Notes: generated by a model not told the origin, from the sequence alone. Shown: positions 9,135 through 18,423, counted from the stretch's first letter. The stretch: DNA of 64,000 nucleotides from an uncultured Chitinophagaceae bacterium (GCA_937907395.1 CALCII010000011.1:558001-622000); one strand, 5' to 3'. A program made the numbers and translations.

Positions 9135-10034
9135 ATGTACTACTTAGTTTACGGATGTTTATACCTTATCTCCCTGCTTCCATTTTTTATCCTCTACAGG
9201 ATTTCAGATTTTGGATTTGTTATTCTGTATCATGTGTTAGGTTATCGTACACAGGTTGTTATGGATAATCTGCGGTTCGCTTTTCCTGAAAAAACAGAAG
9301 CAGAAAGAAAACAAATTGCCCGCAAGTTTTATCTGAACTTTTGTGATAACTGGATTGAAACAATCAAATTGCTTTCTATCAGTAAAAAACAACTTAACAA
9401 ACGGGTGACTGGTGATTTTATGGTGTTTCATTATTTAAATGAAAAAGGAAAATCGGTTCAGGCCAACCTGGGGCATTTTTTTAATTGGGAATATTTAACG
9501 GTTCATTGCGGGATCAATCAACCTTATACCTTCCTTACGGTTTATTTGCCTCAGAAAAGCAAGGTTATGAACCGGCTGATCATTCATTTGCGTTCACGCT
9601 GGGGCAACCCGCAATTGCCATCTACAGAAATGGCACGTTCAATTATTCCATGGAGAAATAAGCAATTTTTATTGGGACTCGGAGCAGATCAGAGTCCGCC
9701 GTTTATTGACAGTGCTTACTGGTTAAACTTTATGAACCGGCCGGCGCCATTTGCAAAAGGCCCTGAAAAAAATGCAAAAACATTGAACCTCGCCGTGGTA
9801 ATGATGAATACAACAAAAACCAAACGGGGACATTATCATTTTGAATATTACCTTCTTTCAGAAGAACCCAAATCATTACCCAATGGAGAATTGATTCGCA
9901 GGTATGTAACACACCTGGAAGATAATATTCGCCGTCAGCCTGAAATTTATCTCTGGAGCCATCGTCGTTGGAAACACGAATGGAAAGATGAATACGAAAG
10001 TTTATGGGTGGACGATAAACCCAGAAAGGCATAA
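9135..10034 (+). CDS. LpxL/HtrB-like lipid acyltransferase, copy 2
   Basis: 299 residues. The ATG at 9135 is preferred over one 30 bases upstream because it aligns residue for residue with the start of the neighbouring paralogue (MYY.VYG.L..LSLLP). HX4E lies at H114-E119 (GHFFNWE), and the C-terminus repeats WSHRRWKHEWKD and DDKPRKA. The two genes arose by tandem duplication and may add different acyl chains or act on different lipids. A hairpin terminator follows directly. Confidence 0.88.
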   Translation: MYYLVYGCLYLISLLPFFILYRISDFGFVILYHVLGYRTQVVMDNLRFAFPEKTEAERKQIARKFYLNFCDNWIETIKLLSISKKQLNKRVTGDFMVFHYLNEKGKSVQANLGHFFNWEYLTVHCGINQPYTFLTVYLPQKSKVMNRLIIHLRSRWGNPQLPSTEMARSIIPWRNKQFLLGLGADQSPPFIDSAYWLNFMNRPAPFAKGPEKNAKTLNLAVVMMNTTKTKRGHYHFEYYLLSEEPKSLPNGELIRRYVTHLEDNIRRQPEIYLWSHRRWKHEWKDEYESLWVDDKPRKA

Positions 10035-10039
10035 AAGAA

Positions 10040-10069
10040 AAAAGCTGTTTCCTGAATGAAACAGCTTTT
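10040..10069. terminator. Bidirectional terminator hairpin
   Basis: A 12-bp inverted repeat (10040-10051 and 10058-10069, AAAAGCTGTTTC) with a 6-base loop, flanked by A- and T-tracts. It separates the acyltransferase pair (+) from the convergent persulfide dioxygenase gene (-). Confidence 0.85.
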
Positions 10070-10074
10070 CTTTT

Positions 10075-11481
10075 TTAGTTGAGAACCCCTGGTTCTTTTA
10101 CAATTTCTATTTTCTGTTCTTTTATTTTATTCCATCCGCCCACAACATTCCGGAGGTTGTGAAATCCCTGCCGTTTTAAAAAGGAGGAGGCAATCACACT
10201 GCGGTATCCGCCTGCGCAATGTATATAGAGATTATCTCTTTCTTCTATGTTGGTGATAAGTGCCGGATCGTTGATATCGCTGAGAGGAAGGTTTACAGCA
10301 TCTTTCACGTGACCATCTGCAAACTCAGTTTCTTTTCTTACATCCACCACAATCAGGTTTTCATCATGTGGAAGATCCATTGCTAATTCATCTGCTTCAA
10401 TATTGATGATCATATCAATGGGTTCATTGGCCGATTGCCATGCCTCATAACCACCTTTCAGATAGCCTCTTACTTTATCAAAACCAACCCTCGCCAAACG
10501 GACAATGCTTTCTTCTTCTTTTCCTTCATCGCAAATCAATAACATGGGCTGATCAAAGGGCAATAAAGCGCCGGCCCATTCTGCAAATCGTCCATCCAAT
10601 CCAATACTGATAGAACCGGGAATAAATCCTTCTGTGAATTCGGTTGATTTACGGGTGTCCAGTAATAATGCATCTTCTCCAAATGCAATGTTCTTGAATT
10701 CAGGAATGCTCAAAGCAACCATGCTCTTTTTCAAAACGGCATCCAGACTGTCGTACCCTTCTTTATTAATTTTTACATTAATGGGAAAGTATTTGGGCGG
10801 CGCTTCCAATCCGTCTGTTACTGCCTTAATGAATGATTCTTTATCGGGTTGTTGTAATGCATAGTTGCCCTGCTTTTGTGCACCAATGGTGCTGTAGGTT
10901 TCGGAGCCCAGGTTTTTACCACAGGCGCTGCCGGGACCGTGAGCCGGGTATACAATCACATCATCGGCCAGCGGAACAATTTTCTGCTGTAAGGAATCAT
11001 ATAATTTACCGGCTAATTCACTCATGGTAATATCGCCACCTTGTGCCAGATCGGGCCGCCCCACATCACCTACAAACAATGTATCACCAGTAAACACTGC
11101 ATGATCTTTTCCGTTTTCATCTTTCAATAAATAGCAGGAGCTTTCCAATGTATGTCCGGGTGTATGAAGAACTGTTATGGTAACATCACCAATCGAAAAT
11201 ACTTCGCCATCTTTTGCAATATGAACAGGAATTTTGGTAATAGTTTCCGGACCGTATACAATGGGAGCACCGGTTTGTTTTGACAAATCAAGATGTCCGC
11301 TTACAAAATCGGCATGAAAATGTGTTTCAAAAATGTATTTGATGGTGGCATTGCGTTCCTTCGCCAACTGCACATAAACATCAATATCACGGAGAGGATC
11401 AATCACGGCTGCTTCGCCGTTACTTTCAATATAATAAGCAGCTTCGCTTAAACAATTGGTGTACAACTGCTGAATATGCAT
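10075..11481 (-). CDS. Persulfide dioxygenase (MBL fold) with two rhodanese domains
   Basis: 468 residues. The N-terminal metallo-beta-lactamase domain has THFHADFVSGH (H54, H56, D58, H63), HTPGH with H110, and TGDTLFVGDVGRPDL with D133, the pattern of ETHE1-type persulfide dioxygenases. Two rhodanese-like modules follow: one around 270-350 with Cys317 (LICDEGKEE) and one around 375-445 with Cys422 in the loop HCAGGYRS. The enzyme probably oxidises glutathione persulfide or a similar thiol persulfide to sulfite and moves sulfane sulfur, detoxifying sulfide. An ArsR-family regulator lies immediately upstream. Confidence 0.92.
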   Translation of the reverse strand: MHIQQLYTNCLSEAAYYIESNGEAAVIDPLRDIDVYVQLAKERNATIKYIFETHFHADFVSGHLDLSKQTGAPIVYGPETITKIPVHIAKDGEVFSIGDVTITVLHTPGHTLESSCYLLKDENGKDHAVFTGDTLFVGDVGRPDLAQGGDITMSELAGKLYDSLQQKIVPLADDVIVYPAHGPGSACGKNLGSETYSTIGAQKQGNYALQQPDKESFIKAVTDGLEAPPKYFPINVKINKEGYDSLDAVLKKSMVALSIPEFKNIAFGEDALLLDTRKSTEFTEGFIPGSISIGLDGRFAEWAGALLPFDQPMLLICDEGKEEESIVRLARVGFDKVRGYLKGGYEAWQSANEPIDMIINIEADELAMDLPHDENLIVVDVRKETEFADGHVKDAVNLPLSDINDPALITNIEERDNLYIHCAGGYRSVIASSFLKRQGFHNLRNVVGGWNKIKEQKIEIVKEPGVLN

Positions 11482-11498
11482 AATCTGGTAATTTCCTG

Positions 11499-11506
11499 CA
11501 AAGGTA
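11499..11506 (-). promoter_or_regulatory. Putative -7 promoter box of the persulfide dioxygenase gene
   Basis: TACCTTTG on the minus strand, 17 bases before the ATG at 11481 and downstream of the ArsR gene. It suggests the dioxygenase can be transcribed on its own, perhaps under ArsR control. Confidence 0.5.
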
Positions 11507-11543
11507 GGGCAGAAGGGTGTTGCAGAAAAAGCCCGAAAACCGA

Positions 11544-11861
11544 TTAACTTAAAAGAAGCCCGGTTACTTCTTTTATTTGCTGTAAGCGTTGAGGATTAAT
11601 CATATACCATACAAATTTGCCTTCCCGTTTTGTTTTTACAAAGCCGGTGCGGCGAAGGATGGCGAGGTGTTGGGATGCTACGGATTGTTCCAGATGCAGT
11701 TGCATAAAAATATCTGTAACGGTCATTTGCGGCGTTTCCAGCAGCAATTCTAAAATTTGCTGGCGAAGCTTATGATTCAACGCACGGAAAATAAGCGTTG
11801 TCTTGCGGACAGCATGATAATCCGGCAACACAGATTCTGATTCTTTTACAGCAACTTTCAT
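11544..11861 (-). CDS. ArsR-family winged-helix repressor
   Basis: 105 residues with a winged helix-turn-helix (TVTDIFMQLHLEQSVASQHL then AILRRTGFVKTKREGKFVWY), typical of ArsR/SmtB regulators. It lies 62 bases upstream of the persulfide dioxygenase-rhodanese gene on the same strand, so regulation of sulfide detoxification is likely. Unlike BigR and SqrR, the persulfide-sensing relatives, it contains no cysteine at all, and no metal-binding CxC motif either. How it senses its signal is therefore unknown. Confidence 0.85.
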   Translation of the reverse strand: MKVAVKESESVLPDYHAVRKTTLIFRALNHKLRQQILELLLETPQMTVTDIFMQLHLEQSVASQHLAILRRTGFVKTKREGKFVWYMINPQRLQQIKEVTGLLLS

Positions 11862-11923
11862 CGTTACATTGATTAAGGCAACCGTGTAAAAGTAGTAAAA
11901 TGATTTGTTTTATTGCAGATGTA

Positions 11924-12604
11924 TCAGGATTGCTTTGCAGTATCGTGAAACTCTTTGATATAAAGCGGACTTGCATAGTGCAGCGAAGCAAATTGTTTTT
12001 CTTTCCAACGAACATTTGCAAGTGGTATCATAGAAGTTGCGTCCCAGCTTGTTTGTTGAAAACTTGCATTTGGATGATGGCAGATGACCGACCATTTCTG
12101 AGATCCATTGCCTGAAAAAAGTACCTGAGCTTCCTGTAGAAAAGCTTCGTAAGAGTGCATATCCAGTATCAATGCCTGAGGCGCAAGCACTTCTTTTAAG
12201 TGATGATTATAAACAGCAGTAAACACTTCCTGGCGACGGGCATCGATCATGGGACAAATAAAATACGGTTCCTCAACAGCGACTTTTTGTTTTGATGCAT
12301 AAGCCATTACTTCCAGTGTGCCAAGTGTAATCAACGGCAGCTGTAGTGCATAACACAAACCTTTTGCCGACGCCAGTCCTACCCGTAATCCTGTATAAGA
12401 GCCCGGGCCAATGGTAACAGCAATGGCTGATAAGGAAGATAAAGCCACTCCGGTTTCATGCGATAGTTCCTGAATGGCCGGTTGCAGAAAAGATGCATGT
12501 TCTTTTTGTTCCATACAACGTTTCATCCCCAGCAACTCTTCTTCACGGGCTATTGCTACAGATGCCTCATTGGTGGAACAATCAATATATAAAATGGTTG
12601 ACAT
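11924..12604 (-). CDS. tsaB: tRNA threonylcarbamoyladenosine biosynthesis protein TsaB
   Basis: 226 residues. The N-terminal ASKHA fold segment LYIDCSTNEASVAI and the signature TIGPGSYTGLRVGLASAKGL identify TsaB, the non-catalytic partner that dimerises with TsaD and binds TsaE for t6A formation at tRNA position 37. It lacks the metal-binding histidines of TsaD. It is preceded 3 bases upstream by a dehydrogenase-like gene on the same strand, so the two are probably co-transcribed. Confidence 0.93.
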   Translation of the reverse strand: MSTILYIDCSTNEASVAIAREEELLGMKRCMEQKEHASFLQPAIQELSHETGVALSSLSAIAVTIGPGSYTGLRVGLASAKGLCYALQLPLITLGTLEVMAYASKQKVAVEEPYFICPMIDARRQEVFTAVYNHHLKEVLAPQALILDMHSYEAFLQEAQVLFSGNGSQKWSVICHHPNASFQQTSWDATSMIPLANVRWKEKQFASLHYASPLYIKEFHDTAKQS

Positions 12605-12607
12605 GAA

Positions 12608-13234
12608 TTATGCTTCTGGTTTTAAACTGGCGGCCGGTTTATAACGGTGTGCTGTAGCCGATAATTTTTGCAACAACAGGTACACGTTCTTTTGCCCGAT
12701 ACGGTTACACCACTCAAAAGGCCCGTTTGGATAATTGGTTCCCAGTTTCATGGCTGTATCAATCTCTTCCCTGGTTGAAACAGATTCTTCGGCTGCAAGA
12801 TAAGCCTCATTGATAATGAGGGATACAATCCGTGCAGAAACAAACCCTGGAACATCTTTTGTCTTTTCAAACGAAAGGCCCAGTTGGCGGAACAAATTTT
12901 CAAAAAATTCCTCCTGTGCATCGGTTACTGCGTATTCAACTGTGGTGCGTTCCATAAACGTAGCCCAGTGATTGAAACGGGCAACCGGTTCATTGAGTAC
13001 ACCCAGTTCCTGTAGTGAAAAAAGAACAGAGCCAATGAGTACAGGTTTAGCAGAAGTTCTATACTGCTCAATCTGAGTAGGGTGCCGTTCAAAGCAGGTA
13101 TCAATGAGCAAATCAAAAGCAGGCAACAGGTCCTTCTCCTCTTCCTTCAGCCATACAATGGTATGTTCAGCTGAAATACTTGTTCCGAAGAGTTGGCTGG
13201 CGCCAGGATGATCACTGATAATCACAATCTGCAT
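12608..13234 (-). CDS. 3-hydroxyacyl-CoA dehydrogenase C-terminal-domain protein
   Basis: 208 residues. The C-terminal half has the classic 3-hydroxyacyl-CoA dehydrogenase helical domain: PGFVSARIVSLIINEAYLA and the MKLGTNYPNGPFEW segment. The N-terminal 100 residues lack the GxGxxG dinucleotide motif of a normal Rossmann domain and resemble only a rudimentary fold. It may be a diverged dehydrogenase or a binding protein; activity cannot be assumed. Paired with tsaB by a 3-base gap. Confidence 0.75.
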   Translation of the reverse strand: MQIVIISDHPGASQLFGTSISAEHTIVWLKEEEKDLLPAFDLLIDTCFERHPTQIEQYRTSAKPVLIGSVLFSLQELGVLNEPVARFNHWATFMERTTVEYAVTDAQEEFFENLFRQLGLSFEKTKDVPGFVSARIVSLIINEAYLAAEESVSTREEIDTAMKLGTNYPNGPFEWCNRIGQKNVYLLLQKLSATAHRYKPAASLKPEA

Positions 13235-13238
13235 CCTG

Positions 13239-13246
13239 CAAAAATA
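13239..13246 (-). promoter_or_regulatory. Putative -7 promoter box of the 12608-13234 / tsaB operon
   Basis: TATTTTTG on the minus strand ends 4 bases before the ATG at 13234, so the transcript would be almost leaderless. Confidence 0.5.
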
Positions 13247-13296
13247 AAGGGATTGTTCCCGTTTGTGGCATTGTTCACTTCCTGTAAGAAAAAAAC

Positions 13297-13304
13297 TAAG
13301 TTTG
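13297..13304 (+). promoter_or_regulatory. Putative promoter of ridA
   Basis: TAAGTTTG matches the -7 consensus and ends 4 bases before the ridA ATG. A TTG at 13271-13273 lies 23 bases upstream, within the spacing known for flavobacterial promoters. Confidence 0.55.
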
Positions 13305-13308
13305 TGTT

Positions 13309-13689
13309 ATGGAAAAGAAAATTATACACACTGCCAAAGCTCCTGCTCCCATTGGCCCTTACAGCCAGGCGGTACAGGCGGGAAATATGTTATTTGTATC
13401 CGGACAAGTTGCGATTGATCCGGCCACCGGTGAATTGAACAATCCCGATGTTCCAACAGAAGCAAAACAAGTAATGAATAACCTTCAGGCTTTATTAAAC
13501 GAGGCGGGTTATAGTTTTGCAGATGTGGTGAAGACAACCATCTTTTTGTCGGACATGAGTTTGTTCCAAACCGTAAATGAAGTCTATGGAAGTTTTTTCA
13601 CTGCCAATTTTCCTGCACGTGAAACTGTTGCGGTAAAAGGATTACCTAAAAACGTAAATGTGGAGATCAGTGTGATTGCTGTGAAATAA
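13309..13689 (+). CDS. ridA: Reactive intermediate/imine deaminase RidA
   Basis: 126 residues, the standard length. Conserved features are APAPIGPYSQAVQAG, the SGQVAID strand, and FPARETVAVKGLP with the catalytic arginine. RidA hydrolyses reactive 2-aminoacrylate and similar enamines/imines released by PLP enzymes. Single gene between divergent and convergent neighbours, closed by its own terminator. Confidence 0.95.
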   Translation: MEKKIIHTAKAPAPIGPYSQAVQAGNMLFVSGQVAIDPATGELNNPDVPTEAKQVMNNLQALLNEAGYSFADVVKTTIFLSDMSLFQTVNEVYGSFFTANFPARETVAVKGLPKNVNVEISVIAVK

Positions 13690-13704
13690 AAGAATATTGA
13701 AAAG

Positions 13705-13738
13705 AAAAGCCCCGGTTGTTTTTCTACCGGGGCTTTTT
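13705..13738. terminator. Terminator hairpin between ridA and the efflux operon
   Basis: Inverted repeat AAAAGCCCCGGT (13705-13716) and ACCGGGGCTTTTT (13726-13738) around a 9-base loop. The T-run after the stem serves ridA; A-rich flanking bases let it serve the convergent efflux operon too. Confidence 0.88.
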
Positions 13739-13740
13739 TA

Positions 13741-15183
13741 TTATTTATCATTTCCTTTCCACCCGCCTCCAAGTGCTTTGTACAGGTTTACTTTCACAAG
13801 TAATTGCTGTAACCGCACTTCTGCAAGATCAATTCTTGCATCCAGTGCTTCCCGTTGCGTTAATAACACTTCGAGATAATCGGCTCTTGCCGATCTGAAC
13901 AGGTTGTTCGAGATGGTTACCGATTGATCCAGTATGTCAACCTCTTTCACTTTGGTTTGATAACTCTTTGTAAAGTTATCCAGCCGGTTGAGTTGATTCA
14001 CCACTTCGATATGTGCATTTAAAACCGATTGCTCATATTGATACACCGCCTGTATTTGCCGTGCATTGGCATTCATGTACATGGTTTTGATTGCATTTTT
14101 ATTGATCAGCGGACTGATTAGGTCTCCTGCCAGATTATAGAGAATTGATTTGGGGTTGACAAGATAAACAGGATTGAATGCCTGTAATCCCACACCGGCT
14201 GTAATCTGAAAAGAAGGATAAAAATTAGCTCTTGCAGAAAGAACATCCAGTTTGCATGCATTCAACAATAATTCTGTCTGTTGAATGTCGGGCCTGTTGA
14301 CCAACAGTTGCGACGGCACACCAGCGTGAATGTTGCTCAGGTCCATTTTGTAAAATACATCGGGATTCCGTTTGATGTGTTGTGGAAAACGACCCAACAG
14401 GTAATTGATTTTATTTTCTGTTTCAACAATCCGCTGCTTGATTTCATACTGCAGATTCTGTGTGTTCAATAGCTGAGCTTCGAAACGGTTTACGGCCAGC
14501 TGTGTTACTTTGGCCGATTCTTTTTCCAGCTTGATTACTTCCAATGCACTGCTTTGCAGATCGATGTTCTTCTGCACCATTTCCAGCAAATTGTCCATTG
14601 CAATCAATTCATAATAGGAACTTGCGATTTCAGCAATTAACTGTGTTACCATGAACTGCTTGCCCTGCACAGTAGAGAGATAACGAAGCACAGCAGCTTT
14701 CTTTCCGTTATGCAGTTTATTCCACACATCCAGCTCCCATGAGAAATAAGTGCCTACCATAAAATCACCAATGTAGCGGTGGCCATGATCGGGATTCTGT
14801 TTCCAGTCTTCTTCTGAAAGACCATCCCATGTATAATGCCCGGCTCTGTCTGTTGAAGCACCACCTCTCAGAAGCAGGAAGGGCATATATTCCCCTTTCT
14901 TTGCCATGATCTCATTCTTACTCATCTCAATTTCCTGGCGTGTGATATTCAATTCCTGGTTATTGGCAAGAGCTGTATCAATAAGGGCATTGAGATCGGC
15001 ATCAGCGAAATATTCTTTCCATTGTATACCGGCAATATTGGTAGTGTCTGTGCTGTTTGTATACGATGCAGGCACCTGGTTGCCGGGTTCTTTGCCCGAC
15101 AATACAGGAATTTTGCAGGAACTCATCCACAAAAAGAACAGAAAGAAAAGTACTTGTTTAGCTATTGTTTTCATTCTTCTCAT
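13741..15183 (-). CDS. TolC/OprM-type outer-membrane efflux lipoprotein
   Basis: 480 residues with a lipoprotein signal ending SSC and two TolC-like helical hairpin repeats, including ANNQELNITRQEIEMSKNEI and LVNRPDIQQTELLLNACK, the canonical NodT/OprM landmarks. It forms the trimeric outer-membrane duct of the tripartite pump encoded just upstream. Its start overlaps the end of the RND gene by 26 bases; an ATG 9 bases further in is an alternative. Confidence 0.93.
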   Translation of the reverse strand: MRRMKTIAKQVLFFLFFLWMSSCKIPVLSGKEPGNQVPASYTNSTDTTNIAGIQWKEYFADADLNALIDTALANNQELNITRQEIEMSKNEIMAKKGEYMPFLLLRGGASTDRAGHYTWDGLSEEDWKQNPDHGHRYIGDFMVGTYFSWELDVWNKLHNGKKAAVLRYLSTVQGKQFMVTQLIAEIASSYYELIAMDNLLEMVQKNIDLQSSALEVIKLEKESAKVTQLAVNRFEAQLLNTQNLQYEIKQRIVETENKINYLLGRFPQHIKRNPDVFYKMDLSNIHAGVPSQLLVNRPDIQQTELLLNACKLDVLSARANFYPSFQITAGVGLQAFNPVYLVNPKSILYNLAGDLISPLINKNAIKTMYMNANARQIQAVYQYEQSVLNAHIEVVNQLNRLDNFTKSYQTKVKEVDILDQSVTISNNLFRSARADYLEVLLTQREALDARIDLAEVRLQQLLVKVNLYKALGGGWKGNDK

Positions 15184-18100
15184 TGTTTCTGATTTTTTTA
15201 AATAGTTTAATAATTCGTTTGCTTAACGCTGCATCAGAATCTCTTGCAACAAAATTCTCACTGAGCGGATTTTCATCTTCATCACGGATCAGGTGTTTGC
15301 CTTCTTGTAGTTTACCAAAGATGTAATAGAGTCCCGGAACCAGAATAACACCAAACACAGTTCCGAAAAACATTCCACCTAATGATGATGCACCGATCGT
15401 ATGATTACCAACTGCACCCGGACCAGTTGCAATTACCAGCGGAATCAACCCGGCAATAAATGCAAAGGAAGTCATCAGGATGGGACGGAAACGGGCTTTC
15501 GCTCCTTCAATAGCTGCTTGTAAAACAGTCATTCCCTGGTTGTGCTTTTGTACGGCATATTCAACAATCAATACTGCATTTTTACCCAATAAGCCAACAA
15601 GCATGATTAATCCCATTTGCGCATACACATCATTAGAAAGTCCCATTGCTCTCAGCAGGAAGAATGTACCGAAGATGCCTGGTAAAATTGAAAGCAATAC
15701 TGCAAACGGAAGCAGGAAACTTTCATACTGTGCAGCAAGAATGAGATACACGAAAAAGATAACAACAAGGAAAATGTAAACCGCTTCGTTTCCTCTTTTT
15801 GCCTCATCATAGGATAAACCTTCCCATGCAATTTCATAACCACGGGGCAACGAAGTTTTTGCCACTTCCCGAATGGCATTCAATGCATCCCCGGAAGAAT
15901 AACCGGGAGCAGGGATACCGTTGATCAGTGATGAGATATACAGGTTGTACCTGGAAATTTCATTGGGGCCTTGCGTCTTCGTGATTTTCATAAATGAAGA
16001 ATAAGGAACCATTTCACCATGATCGTTCTTCACAAACATGTTTAACAGATCAGATGGTTGTTTACGAAACTCCGGTCCGGCTTGTGTATACACTTTATAA
16101 TAATTGTTGAAGCGGATGAAACCTTGTTCATACGTACTGCCAATCATAATGTTGAGGTTCTCCATGGCATCACCTACAGAAACACCTTTCTGCATAGCCA
16201 GGTTATTGTCAACTGTGATTTCGTACTGCGGATACTTGGCCGAATAGAATGCAAATAAGCCGGCGAGTTCCTTCCGCTTTTTCAATGCAGCCAGAAAGTC
16301 CTGGTTCACCTGGTCGAATTGCTGATAATCCACATCGCTGTGTTTATCCAGCAGTCGCAATGAAAACCCATCAGATGTACCATAGCCCGGAATGGCAGGT
16401 GGTTCAAAGTATTCGATCTTCGCAGGTAAGTCAATGGATTTTTTCTCCAGCTCTTCAACAATCTCTTTAACGGAATGTGTTCTTTCCGACCAGTCTTTCA
16501 GGTTGATCAAACAGGTACCGGCGTTGGAACCACGTCCTTCAGTTAAGATTTCATAACCTGCCAGCGATGTTACAGAAGCAACACCTTCCACTTGTTTGGC
16601 TATGGCCTGAAGCTTTCTGGATACTTCATTGGTTCGTTCGAGGGTTGTACCCGGTGGCATTTGTATGATCGCATAGATCTGCCCCTGGTCTTCACTCGGG
16701 ATAAACCCGGCAGGCAATACTTTATTCACACCCATAATACCAAATCCAAACGCAACAAGCATGGCGAATGTGATCACATTCCTGTTCACAATCATTTCAA
16801 GAAAGCGAACATACCTGCCTGTCATTTTATCAAACCGGTTATTGAACCAGTTAAGGAAAAGCGTAACCGGTGATTTTGATTTTGGCTGTCCGTGTGTATT
16901 CTTCAGTAAGATGGCGCAAAGAACCGGCGTAAGTGTAAGCGCCACAAAACCTGAAATCAGGATGGCAAATACCATGGTGAGTGAAAACTGCCTGTACAAT
17001 ACACCAACGGGACCAGTCATAAATGCAACAGGTATGAATACTGAAGTCATCACCAGTGTGATTGCAATGATGGCGCCGCTGATTTCTCCAACTACTTTTT
17101 TCACGGCGGCGAACGGAGTAAGGTGTTCTGTTTCCATTTTTACGTGTACCGCTTCCACTACCACAATGGCATTATCCACCACAATACCAATGGCCAGCAC
17201 CAATGCAAACAATGTAACAAGGTTGATACTTAGCCCGAATGCCTTCATGAAAATAAAGGCACCAATTAATGATACTGGTACAGCAAGGATAGGTATGAGT
17301 GTGGAGCGCCAGTCGCCAAGGAATATAAATACTACAAATGCAACCAGTATAAACGCTTCAATGAGCGTGTGAAATACTTTTTCAATAGAAGCATCCACAA
17401 ACTTTGATACGTCGTAATTGATTTCGTAGTCAATGCCCGGAGGGAAATCTTTTTTTAATTCCTCCAGCTTGGTTTTTACATCTTCAATTACCTGGTTGGC
17501 ATTACTGCCCGGGTTTTGTTTCAACACCATGGAAGCAGAGGGGTGGCCATCTTTGTTAGAATAGATATCTACAAATTCACTACCTACTTCTACCTGTGCA
17601 ACATCTTTCAGTTTCAGAATTTCTCCATCGGGATTGGAACGTATGACAATGTTCTGATATTGCTCCGGTGTATTATACCATCCTTTGTAAGTAAATACAT
17701 ATTCCTGTGATTGAGCTGTTTTACCGGAGCTGAGCCCCACCCTTCCCGGACGGGCCAGTACACTCTGTTCATCAATTGCTTTCAATACTTCATCGGCAGA
17801 AACATTGTAAGCCCTCATTTTATTTGGATTCAACCAAACACGAATGGCAAAAGCACGACTACCTGTTGCTTGTGCAAACCCCATCCCTTTAATCCGTTGT
17901 AATTCGGGCAGGATATATGTGTTTGCATAGTTGAATAAAAACTTTTCATCGGCCTTGTTGTCTTTGCTGTACAGGTTCAGGTACATCAACATACTTGGTT
18001 GAAGCGGAGAGATGATCACACCTTCCCGTTGCACCAATGGGGGCAGGTTGCTCATTACCTGGTCCACTCTTGATTTAACCCTCACTGCAGCAAGTGTTGG

Positions 18101-18397
18101 GTCGGTGCCCGGTTCGAATACCACATCAATGCTGGCTTCACTGGCACTGGTGGCATCGGAAAGCATATATTGCATCCCCTGCACACCGTTGATGGCACGT
18201 TCAATAATGGTGAGTGTGGATTTTACCAACACATCTGCATTAGAGCCGGGGAATTCAATGAAGATGGTAACACGTGGAGGTGCAATATCCGGGAACTGGG
18301 CCACAGGAGATGTTGTGATCGCCAGTAATCCCAGGAACACAATACCCACAGATAAAGCAATAGCAAGAACCGGCCTTCTGATAAACTTGTTAAACAT
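15158..18397 (-). CDS. RND multidrug efflux permease, HAE1 (AcrB-like) family
   Basis: 1079 residues, normal for AcrB-like pumps: 12 membrane helices and two large periplasmic loops. The start MFNKFIRRPVLAIALSVGIV and the GLLGKNAVLIVEYA segment in the second half are diagnostic. In the proton-relay helix 4 the usual Asp-Asp pair reads Asp-Asn (VVDNAIVVVEAV). It is the energised inner-membrane part of the pump, exporting hydrophobic compounds by proton antiport. It lies between the adaptor and channel genes, all on the minus strand. Confidence 0.96.
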   Translation of the reverse strand: MFNKFIRRPVLAIALSVGIVFLGLLAITTSPVAQFPDIAPPRVTIFIEFPGSNADVLVKSTLTIIERAINGVQGMQYMLSDATSASEASIDVVFEPGTDPTLAAVRVKSRVDQVMSNLPPLVQREGVIISPLQPSMLMYLNLYSKDNKADEKFLFNYANTYILPELQRIKGMGFAQATGSRAFAIRVWLNPNKMRAYNVSADEVLKAIDEQSVLARPGRVGLSSGKTAQSQEYVFTYKGWYNTPEQYQNIVIRSNPDGEILKLKDVAQVEVGSEFVDIYSNKDGHPSASMVLKQNPGSNANQVIEDVKTKLEELKKDFPPGIDYEINYDVSKFVDASIEKVFHTLIEAFILVAFVVFIFLGDWRSTLIPILAVPVSLIGAFIFMKAFGLSINLVTLFALVLAIGIVVDNAIVVVEAVHVKMETEHLTPFAAVKKVVGEISGAIIAITLVMTSVFIPVAFMTGPVGVLYRQFSLTMVFAILISGFVALTLTPVLCAILLKNTHGQPKSKSPVTLFLNWFNNRFDKMTGRYVRFLEMIVNRNVITFAMLVAFGFGIMGVNKVLPAGFIPSEDQGQIYAIIQMPPGTTLERTNEVSRKLQAIAKQVEGVASVTSLAGYEILTEGRGSNAGTCLINLKDWSERTHSVKEIVEELEKKSIDLPAKIEYFEPPAIPGYGTSDGFSLRLLDKHSDVDYQQFDQVNQDFLAALKKRKELAGLFAFYSAKYPQYEITVDNNLAMQKGVSVGDAMENLNIMIGSTYEQGFIRFNNYYKVYTQAGPEFRKQPSDLLNMFVKNDHGEMVPYSSFMKITKTQGPNEISRYNLYISSLINGIPAPGYSSGDALNAIREVAKTSLPRGYEIAWEGLSYDEAKRGNEAVYIFLVVIFFVYLILAAQYESFLLPFAVLLSILPGIFGTFFLLRAMGLSNDVYAQMGLIMLVGLLGKNAVLIVEYAVQKHNQGMTVLQAAIEGAKARFRPILMTSFAFIAGLIPLVIATGPGAVGNHTIGASSLGGMFFGTVFGVILVPGLYYIFGKLQEGKHLIRDEDENPLSENFVARDSDAALSKRIIKLFKKIRNNEKNENNS

Positions 18398-18423
18398 AAT
18401 AAATAGTTTTAGGGGTTCGTGCT

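Noticed and set aside
16761..17372. 203-codon plus-strand frame opposite the RND pump
   Set aside because: Antisense to a confident 1079-residue permease; Thr/Met/Asn-rich shadow.
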